NCBI GenBank assembly: GCA_034189655.1
Contig: JAXHUE010000010.1
Coordinates: 1-56,653, forward strand
DNA from: JAXHUE01 sp034189655
GTDB taxonomy: Bacteria; Chloroflexota; Dehalococcoidia; E44-bin15
Reading direction: 5' to 3'
Length of the DNA: 56,653 nt
The notes under the pieces were generated by a model that was not told where the DNA came from, did no database searches, and saw only the letters and a program-made list of their open reading frames with translations. This document shows positions 9,358 through 18,097 of this stretch, in pieces (position 1 is the first letter of the stretch; each line of letters starts with the position of its first letter). The position numbers and the translations under genes were made by a program.

Positions 9358-12300
9358 TTATGCCGGTCGCCTCGTCTGCACGATGAGCACTATCACCACC
9401 AGGGCGAGAATGGCACCTATCACGATCAGCACCCAGACCCACACCGGCGTACCCGCCGCCGCAGGCTCGAATGCCGTGGTGAAGGAGCCCGTCGCGCTCC
9501 AGTTGCTTGCCTGAGTAGCGCTCATTGCCTTGACGTGCCAGAAGTACGTAGTGCCGGCGACAAGCTCTGTGCTGGACTGGTAGGCCTGCTGGTCGCCCAG
9601 AGTGACGTCGACCACTATGTACACGGTGTCAAAGCTCGGGTCAGTGGATACCTGGATCTGGTAGCTATCGGCCCAGCCCAGGGCGCTCCACTCGAAGGTA
9701 GGTGCCAGCGAAACGCCGGTGGCACCAGCAATCGGTGCCTCAAGCTTCGGAGCAGCGGTCTCGGTCCCGATGACCGTGGTGTAGCTGTAGCCACCATCAA
9801 CGGGGCTCCACGGGCTCAGCACCGGCCAGATGACGCGCACCCGCCAGAAGTACTGGAACCCGTTCTCCAGGCCAGTGACCTGGGCGAAGCCGTTGGTGGT
9901 GAAGCCCTCGGCGACGAGGGTGGTAAACCCGCTATCGTCGGAGACCTGCCACTGGTAGGTTACCGCTGCGCTGGACTGCACATCCTCCCAGTCGATGATG
10001 ACGTTGACGTTATCGCCTACCATGGCACCGACGTTGGTCGAGGCATCGGCCGGAGCGACCAGGGTCGGCCCGTGCTGGCAGAGGATATCCTCGTACATCA
10101 TGATCTTGGGTATGATGCGGTCGTCAGCTTCCTCAAGCTTGATGTCGATGGACCACAGGTGAGTGGTGCCGGGGACTGCATCGACGAACATGAAGCCCGT
10201 CCTGTCCTGCATGCCCTGGTTGGCGTTGTCCCACTCGGTCACGTGGAGTGTGCCATCGAGGCAGCGGAACATGCCGCCCCAGGTGAACCTCTCCCAGTAG
10301 TCATCGTAGAGGCCGAAGGGTGCGTAGATGGTGTTGTAGGGCCCGACATCGAGGTCGGTGAACCACAGCCATCGCTCCTCGTCATCCCAGTCGGGCGGAG
10401 GGGCCATGGCGATGATGTCCTGCCAGCTCACCAGGGTGTCCCAGGAGGCTGACTGCGGGTCCAGGGTATCAACCTCGGCGCGGTAGAGGCCTGCCTCGCC
10501 GTAGTCCTCCAGGATCCACTCGTCGATGTCGTCGTCCCACGCGTAGTAGTCGAGCTGGGCGCTGGCGGCAGCGTAGACGGTGAAGTTGTCAGTGCCCCAG
10601 CCGTTGTCGAAGTCGCACATCACCGGGTTGATGTACTCCTGGTACTCATCGCCGCTCATCTCACCGCCGGTATCGGCGACCTCAGGCCCTACCTGGACGA
10701 ACAGCTCCTCGGCGCCGTCGCAGGAGAGCCACACCTTCGCAGCGCCCTCATCTTGGTCGAAGGTGGCGGCGAGCACGCACTTGTCCGTAGCCATCGCGCC
10801 GGTATTGCTGAAGATGGGCGATACGTTCAGGTCGGTGACGTGCTCGTTTTCGGTGATGACGCCGTCGGTCCAGCTTGCGCCGCGGTTGCCCGTCTTGTAG
10901 ACGTAGCCTATCTCAGTCCCGTAGAGCACGGTCTGGTAGTCGGCCGGGCACAGGGTGGACGGAACGGCATCGCCCTGCTGGTTGAGCGGCATGTTGCTGA
11001 ACGGCAGCCAGGTGTTGCCACTGTCGGGGGTGAAGAAGATGTGGTCACTGGTTGCGTCCATCAAGGACTTGCCGCCCAGCAGGAAGGCGTGGCCGGTGGC
11101 CGGGAAGTCGGGGCTGGTCTCAACGGTCCATATCTCGTCTGCCCAGGCATAGGTGAACTCGTAGACCGGGCCCTCGTAGTCCACTGCCTGCTCGACGCGC
11201 AGGCCAGAGGAGTACCACATGCCCTGCCACAGCACGCGCTCCCACTCCACGCTGTTCACCTCGGACTGGCGCCACATGCTCTGCCCGCCATAGTCGGACT
11301 CGTCGTAGGCCCAATAGCTGTAGGTGGTGAAGAAAAAGGTGTTGTCGGGGCCGGTGGCGTATGCCTGCGAGGCCGATATGGAGGTGGGGACTGCTTCGTA
11401 CCAGCCGTATTCCAGGATGTTGGAGCTGTAGACGATGTCGTCCACCAGGCCGGTGCCGTGCCAGGCCCAGCCCAGGGCGCCCAGGTAGCCCCTGGAGAAG
11501 GCGCTCATGGTGTCGTCGTCGTCAGCAGTGGAGGCAAAGGCATCGGTGCCGTCCCACCACACGAAGCACCTCTCGTAGGTGTCGATGAGAGAGTTGCCCG
11601 AGGGCGGGTTCATGCTGGGGTTCCAGTTGGGGGAAACCCTCAGGTTAGAGCCGTAGGCTACCTGGGCCTGGTCGCCGCCGCTCCACGGGTCGGCGAGGCC
11701 GACCAGCGCCTCGACGAAGAGGCTGGAGCCGTTGACCGCGATGGTATCGCAGTCTACATCGGCGCCACCCAGCAGGTTGAGGCGTACTGACCTGCCGCCC
11801 ATGGTGCCGGAGGTGAGCCAGTTCTCGGCGCGCCAGGCGTCTCCGCCTGCCCCGCCGCCGCAGTCGACCACCACGTAGGTGTAGGGGCTGGACTGCCAGT
11901 GGTAGTCACCGGGGAAGTCCAGCCGCGCCCACTCGGCGGCTACCGTGGACGGTGCACCGGTGTACATCGGTGCGTCCCAGTTCTCGATGCCCCAGGTGCC
12001 GTACTGGCCGGCATAGGTGGTGACTATCGTGGTGTCAGCACCAATCGCAGCAGCCAGCGGGCTGGGGTGAGCCGCGTTGACGTCGTACGGGTGGTAGTAG
12101 GACACGGCCACGATCACCAGGTCGCCGGGGGCCTGTGCCTGTACGTAGTTGGGGGAGAAGGCGACCTCGTAGGCCGGGAAGTCATTGGTCGCCGCCGGGG
12201 CGTTGCCCAGCTCCATGTCCAGCCAGAGGCCCACGCCCTCCAGGTTGTAGGTGAAGACGCCGTCGCGGTCGCCGCCGGCAACGCCGACCACGGCCACGTA

Positions 12301-12858
12301 CTCGTCACAGGTGGGGCAAGTGCTGGGGCATGGCGCCACGTCCAGCGAGGTCTGGTCGCCTTGGCCCGGGTCCACTCCCGGTGCGTCGGTGGAGGTGCGG
12401 TAGAAGTTGTCACCGCCGTCCATGGAGTAGTACAGGTGCTCCGGGGTAATGAAGTAGATCCACCCCGGGTGCGAGTAGCCGGGCGCCATCACCACGTCGA
12501 CGATGGGGCCCGCGTCGTCCTCGGGGAGGGTCCAGCCCAGGGTCCAGTGATATCCGTTATCGCTGGATATCATTATCGCCCAGACGCTGTCCCCAAGGGT
12601 GGTGCCCCATCGGTCTGCGCTCTCGTCGGTAACGGCGCAGGCTATGGTGCCATCATCGCCGCGGTCAAAGGCGGCGGCATCGGCGTCCGGCATGAGGGTG
12701 TAGCCCGTCATGCTGGGCATAGGCATTCCGATATGCCTGTCGCTTGTGAGAGCGGCGCTTGCGTCCTCATTGGTGTTTGGGGCCACAACGGCGGCCATGG
12801 AGAACACCAGGGCCAGGGCCACAAACACCATCACAATACTTGGTAGCTTTCCTTTCAT
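9358..12858 (-). CDS. Large secreted Asp-box (BNR) propeller / FnIII protein with C-terminal membrane anchor, paralogue 2
   Basis: A 1166-residue exported protein with the same order of parts as its neighbour. It has a signal peptide (VMVFVALALVFSMAAVVA, cleavage near ASA), a propeller-like region with Asp boxes (SSDNGYHW, TPDSGNTW, TGNRGASW), two FnIII-like domains (about 950-1130, with YFWRVRV and YFWHVKA) and GTPVWVW, a single membrane helix, and the tail TRRPA. It is acidic, rich in Trp, Tyr and Asp, and has only about a dozen lysines. AAGGAGG precedes ATG 12858. Separate promoters and terminator suggest high, independent expression. Presumed to face outward, held in the cytoplasmic membrane. 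Function unknown. Confidence 0.87.
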   Translation of the reverse strand: MKGKLPSIVMVFVALALVFSMAAVVAPNTNEDASAALTSDRHIGMPMPSMTGYTLMPDADAAAFDRGDDGTIACAVTDESADRWGTTLGDSVWAIMISSDNGYHWTLGWTLPEDDAGPIVDVVMAPGYSHPGWIYFITPEHLYYSMDGGDNFYRTSTDAPGVDPGQGDQTSLDVAPCPSTCPTCDEYVAVVGVAGGDRDGVFTYNLEGVGLWLDMELGNAPAATNDFPAYEVAFSPNYVQAQAPGDLVIVAVSYYHPYDVNAAHPSPLAAAIGADTTIVTTYAGQYGTWGIENWDAPMYTGAPSTVAAEWARLDFPGDYHWQSSPYTYVVVDCGGGAGGDAWRAENWLTSGTMGGRSVRLNLLGGADVDCDTIAVNGSSLFVEALVGLADPWSGGDQAQVAYGSNLRVSPNWNPSMNPPSGNSLIDTYERCFVWWDGTDAFASTADDDDTMSAFSRGYLGALGWAWHGTGLVDDIVYSSNILEYGWYEAVPTSISASQAYATGPDNTFFFTTYSYWAYDESDYGGQSMWRQSEVNSVEWERVLWQGMWYSSGLRVEQAVDYEGPVYEFTYAWADEIWTVETSPDFPATGHAFLLGGKSLMDATSDHIFFTPDSGNTWLPFSNMPLNQQGDAVPSTLCPADYQTVLYGTEIGYVYKTGNRGASWTDGVITENEHVTDLNVSPIFSNTGAMATDKCVLAATFDQDEGAAKVWLSCDGAEELFVQVGPEVADTGGEMSGDEYQEYINPVMCDFDNGWGTDNFTVYAAASAQLDYYAWDDDIDEWILEDYGEAGLYRAEVDTLDPQSASWDTLVSWQDIIAMAPPPDWDDEERWLWFTDLDVGPYNTIYAPFGLYDDYWERFTWGGMFRCLDGTLHVTEWDNANQGMQDRTGFMFVDAVPGTTHLWSIDIKLEEADDRIIPKIMMYEDILCQHGPTLVAPADASTNVGAMVGDNVNVIIDWEDVQSSAAVTYQWQVSDDSGFTTLVAEGFTTNGFAQVTGLENGFQYFWRVRVIWPVLSPWSPVDGGYSYTTVIGTETAAPKLEAPIAGATGVSLAPTFEWSALGWADSYQIQVSTDPSFDTVYIVVDVTLGDQQAYQSSTELVAGTTYFWHVKAMSATQASNWSATGSFTTAFEPAAAGTPVWVWVLIVIGAILALVVIVLIVQTRRPA

Positions 12859-13103
12859 CCATCCTCCTTATTTGCGCGGATTTATGCCAAAGGAATCCGC
12901 ATTTCAATCTCAATCTACTATCGGTTCACCTCTCACCCCCCTCCTCTAGATGACTGGCCTCTGGTTTCTGTAAAGAGAAAAGCCAACCCGCACTTGGTGT
13001 CCGCTCGGTTAGCCTTCCCTTTAACCCTCGACCTTAATATATACCACTCCGCTGCACAACAGACAGAGCAGCACACCCCGTCCTCTGCGCGCGGATTTGT
13101 GGT

Positions 13104-13132
13104 ATCCTACAACAATAACGAGCGATTGTCAA
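13104..13132 (-). promoter_or_regulatory. Proximal promoter (P2) of surface protein 2
   Basis: Minus-strand TTGACA at 13127-13132 and TAGGAT at 13104-13109 with a 17-bp spacer. The predicted start leaves a leader of about 240 nt before 12858. The gap 12859-13251 contains this promoter and the one at 13180-13208, and no gene was seen. Confidence 0.6.
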
Positions 13133-13179
13133 TACCCGTATCTACGGATATCCCAGCCAGGTTCCACCCAGCTTGGGTA

Positions 13180-13208
13180 ATAGTATACGGTTTCGCGCCC
13201 GTTGTCAA
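13180..13208 (-). promoter_or_regulatory. Distal promoter (P1) of surface protein 2
   Basis: Minus-strand TTGACA at 13203-13208 and TACTAT at 13180-13185 (17 bp), with an overlapping TATACT register. With the promoter at 13104-13132 it forms a tandem pair upstream of a leader of 240-315 nt. Confidence 0.6.
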
Positions 13209-13251
13209 GCCCCGCCGCCTTTGCGCTGTCAAGGCCTCTGGCTATGGACGG

Positions 13252-14520
13252 CTACATCTCCCTGGCAAGGGTGGCCAGGAACTCGGCGTTGTTCTTGGTC
13301 TTGGCCATGCGCTCCAGTATCCGCTCCGTGGCCTCGGTGGGGCTCTGGGAGTTGGAGGCCACCAGGTTGGCCATGCGGCGCAAGAGCCATACCTTCTGCA
13401 GGGTGTTCTCGTCGAGGAGCAGCTCCTCGCGCCTGGTGCCGCTGCGCATGATGTCCATGGCGGGGAATATGCGGCGCTCGGCGAGCTTGCGTTCCAGGTG
13501 GAGCTCCATGTTGCCGGTGCCCTTGAACTCCTCGTAGATGAGCTCGTCCATGCGGCTGCCGGTATCTATCAAGCAGGTGGCGATGATGGTGAGGCTGCCC
13601 CCCTCCTCGGTGTTGCGCGCCGCGCCGAAGAACCGCTTGGGCGGGTACAGGGCCACCGAGTCGACCCCCCCGGAGAGGGTGCGGCCGCTGGGGGGGAGGG
13701 CCAGGTTGTAGGCGCGGGTCAAGCGGGTGATGGAGTCGAGGAGTATCATCACGTCCTTGCCGTTCTCCACCAGGCGCTTCGCCCGCTCCAGGGCGAGCTC
13801 TGCCACCCGGGTGTGGTTCTCCACCGGCTCGTCGAAGGTGGAGCTGATGACGTCGCCCTTGACCGAGCGCTCCATGTCGGTGACCTCCTCGGGGCGCTCT
13901 CCTATGAGACACACCATGAGGTGGATATCGCTGTAGTTGGTGGCGGTGCCGTTGGCGATGTGCTTCAACAGGATGGTCTTGCCCGCCTTGGGCGGGGACA
14001 CGATGAGGCCGCGCTGGCCGCGACCTATGGGGGAGATCATGTTCAGGAGGCGGGTGGAGAGGTTCGTCGGGGCGGTCTCCATGTCGACGAACTTGTTGGG
14101 AAAGATGGGGGTCAGGCCATCGAAGTTGGGGCGGCCCTTGGCCTGCTCAGGGTCGATGCCGTTTACCGCCTCCACACGAAGCAGGCTGTAGTACTTCTCA
14201 CCGTTCTTGGGCGGCCTCACCTGGCCGGTGACCATGTCGCCGCTCCTCAAGCCGAAGCGGCGGATCTGGGACTGGGAGACGTACACGTCGCCCGATCCCG
14301 GCCTCAACCCGTTTAGGCGCAGGAAGCCGTAGCCATCGTCCATGATGTCGAGCAGGCCGCCGCTCAAGGTGTTGCCCTGGAGCTCGGCATAGGCCTGGAG
14401 CAGCCTCAAGATGAGGTCCTGCTTTTTTAAGGTGCTGTAGCCTGATATGCCCAGCTCGCGGGCGGTATCCATCAACTCCTCTCTTGTCTTTGCATCCAGC
14501 TCCACGATATTCATGCTCAT
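13252..14520 (-). CDS. rho: Transcription termination factor Rho
   Basis: A 422-residue Rho with the N-terminal helical domain (TAREL...LKKQDLILRLLQ), the RNA-binding cold-shock-like domain (GYGFLR, DVYVSQSQIRRFGLRSGD) and the RecA-like motor with Walker A PPKAGKT, Walker B VMILLDSITR and the Q/R-loop region PSGRTLSGGVD. It uses ATP to pull RNA and release transcripts. The usual length for a Rho without the long Gram-positive insertion. Its ATG overlaps the stop of the preceding fsa gene (ATGA), so the two are translationally coupled; a second in-frame ATG at 14514 is possible. Confidence 0.97.
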   Translation of the reverse strand: MSMNIVELDAKTREELMDTARELGISGYSTLKKQDLILRLLQAYAELQGNTLSGGLLDIMDDGYGFLRLNGLRPGSGDVYVSQSQIRRFGLRSGDMVTGQVRPPKNGEKYYSLLRVEAVNGIDPEQAKGRPNFDGLTPIFPNKFVDMETAPTNLSTRLLNMISPIGRGQRGLIVSPPKAGKTILLKHIANGTATNYSDIHLMVCLIGERPEEVTDMERSVKGDVISSTFDEPVENHTRVAELALERAKRLVENGKDVMILLDSITRLTRAYNLALPPSGRTLSGGVDSVALYPPKRFFGAARNTEEGGSLTIIATCLIDTGSRMDELIYEEFKGTGNMELHLERKLAERRIFPAMDIMRSGTRREELLLDENTLQKVWLLRRMANLVASNSQSPTEATERILERMAKTKNNAEFLATLAREM

Positions 14521-15167
14521 CGTTTGCTCACCTTCTTCCAGTCCTCGGCGAAGCGAGTTATTCCGATATCAGTCAAGGGATGACGTATCATCTGCATGAG
14601 CACATTGTAGGGCACGGTGGCGATGTGGGCCCCGGCCTTGGCCGCCTCGATCACGTGCAGGGGGTGGCGCAGGCTCGCGGCGATGACCTGCGTGGACAGG
14701 TCGTAGCGGCGGAAGACCTCGACGATATCGGCCACCACGTCCATCCCCCGGTGCCCGATCTCGTCGATACGTCCCACGAAGGGACTCACGAACGTCGCCC
14801 CGGCGAGGGCGCCCAGCAGCGCCTGGTTCACCGAGAAGCACAGCGTGAAGTTGGTCCTCACGCCCTCACTGGAGAGCTGGGCGATGGCCTCGAGCCCTGC
14901 CTCCGACGCCGGTATCTTGACGGCGACGTTGGAGGCCAGCGCCGCGAGCTCACGGGCCTCTGCCACCATCCCCTGGGCCTCCAGGGAGAGCACCTCTACG
15001 CTGTTGGGGCCGGGGACCAGGGAGCAGACCTCCCGGACGACAGACTGTATGTCGATGCCCCCCTCCCTGGCCACCAGGCTGGGGTTGGTGGTCACTCCGC
15101 TCACCACGCCCATGCGCGCGCCGTGCCGGATATGCTCGATGTTTGCGGTATCTAAAAATATACGCAC
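14517..15167 (-). CDS. fsa: Transaldolase / fructose-6-phosphate aldolase family (small type)
   Basis: A 216-residue small transaldolase (TalC/Fsa type): RIFLDTANIEHIR at the N-terminus, GVTTNPSLVAREG, the Schiff-base lysine in NVAVKIPAS, and TNFTLCFSVNQALLGALAGATFVSPFVGRIDE. It transfers a dihydroxyacetone unit in the pentose phosphate pathway or cleaves fructose 6-phosphate. These two activities cannot be told apart from sequence alone. Start GTG 15167 has AGGAGG just upstream; the longer frame to 15197 adds an unconserved Arg-rich stretch. Middle gene of pyrG-fsa-rho. Confidence 0.92.
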   Translation of the reverse strand: MRIFLDTANIEHIRHGARMGVVSGVTTNPSLVAREGGIDIQSVVREVCSLVPGPNSVEVLSLEAQGMVAEARELAALASNVAVKIPASEAGLEAIAQLSSEGVRTNFTLCFSVNQALLGALAGATFVSPFVGRIDEIGHRGMDVVADIVEVFRRYDLSTQVIAASLRHPLHVIEAAKAGAHIATVPYNVLMQMIRHPLTDIGITRFAEDWKKVSKR

Positions 15168-15237
15168 TTCTCTCCTCCTGGCCCGCGACCGGGACACCGA
15201 CGCCAGTCGCCGTCCCCGCGCGATATCGAGACAAGGC

Positions 15238-16863
15238 CTACAGCAGTTGCTGCTGTTTTCCGTCGCGGACTACGGCCCTGGCCACCCCGATGAAGTCCCT
15301 GATCAGGGGGTGGGGGCGGTCGGGCCGCGAGCGAAACTCGGGGTGAAACTGGGTGCCCATCATGAACGGGTGGTCGCGGATCTCGCTTATCTCCACCAGG
15401 GTGCCGTCCGGTGAGAGGCCACTGAAGGCCATCCCCGCCCGCTCCAGCACCTCGCGGTACTCGTTGTTCACCTCGTAGCGGTGGCGATGTCGCTCGTATA
15501 CCACGGGCTCGCCGTACGCCTCTGCCGCCCGGGTCCCCTTGACAGGGTGACAGGGATAGGAGCCCAGCCTCATGGTGCCCCCCATGTCCTCCACGCCGCG
15601 CTGCCCCGAGAGCAGGTCGATGATGGGGTAGTGGGTCTCGGGATCGAACTCGGTAGAGTTGGGCTCCGGGGAACCGAGCGCGTAGCGCGCGAACTCAATG
15701 ACCATGGCCTGCATCCCCAGGCACAGGCCCATGTAGGGTATGGCGTTCTCGCGGGCACAGCGCGCCGTCGTCACCATCCCTTCGATACCCCTCACGCCGA
15801 AGCCGCCGGGGACGACGATGCCACTCACCGAGCGCAGCAGCGCGTCGCCGGCGTCGCCCTCCACTGCCTCGGAGTGTATCCAGTGCAGCTCCAGGTCGAG
15901 GCCGTGGTAGCCTGCGGCGTGGTGCAGCGCCTCGCGCACCGAGATGTATGAGTCCTGGAGCTCCACGTACTTGCCGACGATGGCGATGGGCAGCCGCTCC
16001 TTGGGGACCTTCATCGCCGCCACCATGTCCCGCCACTCGCTCAAGTCCTGCCCCCGCGCCGGCAGGTGGAGCATGTCCTGCACCAGTTGCCCCATGCCGT
16101 CATCGTCGAGGACCAGGGGCGTCTCATATATTATGGGCAGCGTGGGCAGGGCGAACACCGCCCGCCGCTCCACGTCGCAGAAGAGGGCGATCTTGTTCCT
16201 GATATCGTCGGTTATGGAGTGATCGGCGCGGCACACGATGATATCGGGCTGGATACCGATGCGCCGCAGCTCGTTCACGCTGTGCTGGGTGGGCTTGGTC
16301 TTGAGCTCCCCCGTGGAGGAGAGATAGGGGAGAAGGGTGACGTGGACGTAGAGCACGTTGTCCCGCCCCACATCGCTCCTCATCTGGCGGATGGCCTCCA
16401 GGAAGGGCAGACCCTCTATGTCGCCCACGGTACCGCCGATCTCTACTATGACCACCTCGGCCCCGCTCTCCTGGGCCACGTGGCGGAAGCGCTCCTTTAT
16501 CTCGTTGGTGACGTGGGGCACCACCTGGATGGTACCGCCCAGGAAGTCCCCCCGCCTCTCCTTGGTGATGATGGAGCTGTAGACCTGCCCCGTGGTCACG
16601 CTGGAGGCGTTGGTCAGGTTGATATCGATGAAGCGCTCGTAGTGACCGAGGTCGAGGTCGGTCTCGGCGCCGTCCTGGGTGACGAAGACCTCTCCGTGCT
16701 GGTAGGGGGACATGGTCCCCGGATCGACGTTGATGTAGGGGTCCAGCTTCTGTACCGATATCGAGATCTGGCGACTCTTCAGTATCCTCCCGATAGAGGC
16801 GACGGTGATACCCTTGCCCACCGAGCTTACTACACCGCCAGTCACGAATATGTACTTTGCCAT
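15238..16863 (-). CDS. pyrG: CTP synthase
   Basis: A 541-residue two-domain enzyme of standard length. The synthetase domain begins KYIFVTGGVVSSVGKGI and has the UTP/ATP-site motifs KLDPYINVDPGTMSPYQHGEV and EIGGTVGDIE. The C-terminal class I glutamine amidotransferase has the nucleophile in GLCLGMQ and the partner His/Glu in GTQFHPEF. It makes CTP from UTP, ATP and glutamine. First gene of pyrG-fsa-rho, with a perfect consensus promoter and a leader of about 150 nt; GAGGAA lies 11 bases before the ATG. Confidence 0.97.
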   Translation of the reverse strand: MAKYIFVTGGVVSSVGKGITVASIGRILKSRQISISVQKLDPYINVDPGTMSPYQHGEVFVTQDGAETDLDLGHYERFIDINLTNASSVTTGQVYSSIITKERRGDFLGGTIQVVPHVTNEIKERFRHVAQESGAEVVIVEIGGTVGDIEGLPFLEAIRQMRSDVGRDNVLYVHVTLLPYLSSTGELKTKPTQHSVNELRRIGIQPDIIVCRADHSITDDIRNKIALFCDVERRAVFALPTLPIIYETPLVLDDDGMGQLVQDMLHLPARGQDLSEWRDMVAAMKVPKERLPIAIVGKYVELQDSYISVREALHHAAGYHGLDLELHWIHSEAVEGDAGDALLRSVSGIVVPGGFGVRGIEGMVTTARCARENAIPYMGLCLGMQAMVIEFARYALGSPEPNSTEFDPETHYPIIDLLSGQRGVEDMGGTMRLGSYPCHPVKGTRAAEAYGEPVVYERHRHRYEVNNEYREVLERAGMAFSGLSPDGTLVEISEIRDHPFMMGTQFHPEFRSRPDRPHPLIRDFIGVARAVVRDGKQQQLL

Positions 16864-16977
16864 GCCCTACGGGTTCCTCTGGGGGAAAGTGAGCGACGAA
16901 ATAGAGGTTTCCTTATTAGTTATCGCTGACAAAAGGGCTAGCCGCGCGCAGGAAAAGGGACTTATCCTTAAAGAGGG

Positions 16978-17005
16978 ATACCCCATACATGCTTACGAGG
17001 GGTAT
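16978..17005 (-). other. Hairpin in the pyrG leader
   Basis: Within the untranslated leader (about 16864-17016) a 7-bp stem ATACCCC / GGGGTAT encloses a 14-base loop. It is not followed by a T run, so it does not look like a terminator. Whether it controls pyrG is unknown. Confidence 0.4.
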
Positions 17006-17022
17006 GCTTCTCTGGGTTTTTC

Positions 17023-17051
17023 ATTATACCCCCGCCTACGGATAATGTCAA
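17023..17051 (-). promoter_or_regulatory. Consensus promoter of pyrG-fsa-rho
   Basis: Minus-strand TTGACA at 17046-17051 and TATAAT at 17023-17028 separated by exactly 17 bp: a perfect sigma-A consensus promoter. The predicted start is near 17016. Confidence 0.9.
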
Positions 17052-17148
17052 TACTGCAACGGTACTATCCCTCGCGGGGCCTGCCGCGGCCCTAGCTCCC
17101 AGCCATGGCCCCGCCCGCGGCGCCTCCCTTCTCTCGCCTGGGAAACTG

Positions 17149-17157
17149 TGCTATAAT
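17149..17157 (+). promoter_or_regulatory. Extended -10 promoter of tyrA-aroA
   Basis: TGCTATAAT at 17149-17157 is a perfect extended -10 with a poor -35 (TTCTCT near 17129). The predicted start at about 17164 leaves a 34-nt leader and rules out translation from the earlier in-frame codon at 17105. Confidence 0.7.
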
Positions 17158-17197
17158 CTGGTTGCTTTCACGAGAAATTCACCTGAAAGAGCGAGCA

Positions 17198-18097
17198 ATG
17201 GCGAGGAGAATTGCTATCATCGGTCTGGGACTGATTGGGGGCTCGATGGGCCTGGCGCTTAAAGCGGCCCGCGGCGACGCCGTCGAGGTGGTGGGGTTCG
17301 CCCGCCGGCCCCAGACGGCTGCCCGTGCCCTGGAGATGGGCGCCGTCGACCGCACCGCCGACGACATGTGCGCCGCGGTGGCTGCCGCCGACGTGGCCAT
17401 CGTCGCCACCCCGGTCCTGGCGATAGCGGACATCCTGGCCCACGTCTCCTCCGCCCTCGCCGAGGGTGCCGTCGTCACCGACGTGGCCAGCACCAAGGCC
17501 CAGGTGATGCGGTGGGCCGCGGATGCCCTGCCGCCGTCGGTGAGCTTCATCGGCGGGCACCCCATGGCGGGCAAGGAGCAGGCGGGCATCGAGGCCGCCG
17601 ACGGCGCGCTCTTCCGCGGCTGCACCTACTGCCTGGTGCCGGGCACGGGCGCCGCCCCCGGTGCACTGGAGGCGGTGAAGGGGCTGGCGCAGGACATCGG
17701 GGCCAACCCCCTCGTCATCGATGCCGACCGCCACGACCTACTCGTCGCCGGCGTAAGCCACCTGCCGCTGGTGCTCGCGGCGGCGCTGGTCGCGGCCACG
17801 ACGCAGAGCCCAGAGTGGCCGCAGATGGCGGCCCTGGCCGCCACCGGCTACCGCGACACCACCCGGCTGGCCTCGGGTGACCCCAGGATGGGCCGCGACA
17901 TCTGCCTGACCAACGGAGAGCACATTGTCCACTGGCTCGACGCCTATGCCGGCTGGCTCCAGGAGGTGCGCCGCCTGGTGAGCCAGGGCAGCGACGGGCT
18001 GGAGCAGTTCCTGGTCCGGGCGCAGGAGGAGCGGGAGCACTGGCTCAAAGAGACTCACACCATGAAGGGACGCGTGCCGCCATGGAGCAGCGAGTAG
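17198..18097 (+). CDS. tyrA: Prephenate dehydrogenase (or arogenate dehydrogenase)
   Basis: A 299-residue TyrA: Rossmann fold IAIIGLGLIGGSMGLALK, the prephenate-site motif GGHPMAGKE, and the helical domain with DLLVAGVSHLPLVLAAAL and GYRDTTRLASGDPRMG. It oxidatively decarboxylates prephenate with NAD(P)+ in tyrosine synthesis. No ACT regulatory domain follows. Start ATG 17198 is set by the promoter at 17149-17157 and a GAGCGAG site. Its end overlaps aroA by 16 bp, so the two are co-translated; both serve aromatic amino acid synthesis. Confidence 0.93.
   Translation: MARRIAIIGLGLIGGSMGLALKAARGDAVEVVGFARRPQTAARALEMGAVDRTADDMCAAVAAADVAIVATPVLAIADILAHVSSALAEGAVVTDVASTKAQVMRWAADALPPSVSFIGGHPMAGKEQAGIEAADGALFRGCTYCLVPGTGAAPGALEAVKGLAQDIGANPLVIDADRHDLLVAGVSHLPLVLAAALVAATTQSPEWPQMAALAATGYRDTTRLASGDPRMGRDICLTNGEHIVHWLDAYAGWLQEVRRLVSQGSDGLEQFLVRAQEEREHWLKETHTMKGRVPPWSSE

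Noticed and set aside
16864..17016. Pyrimidine-sensing leader of the Bacillus pyrG type
   Set aside because: The predicted start does not begin with the GGGC run used for reiterative transcription, and the hairpin lacks a T tract; left as an unassigned hairpin.
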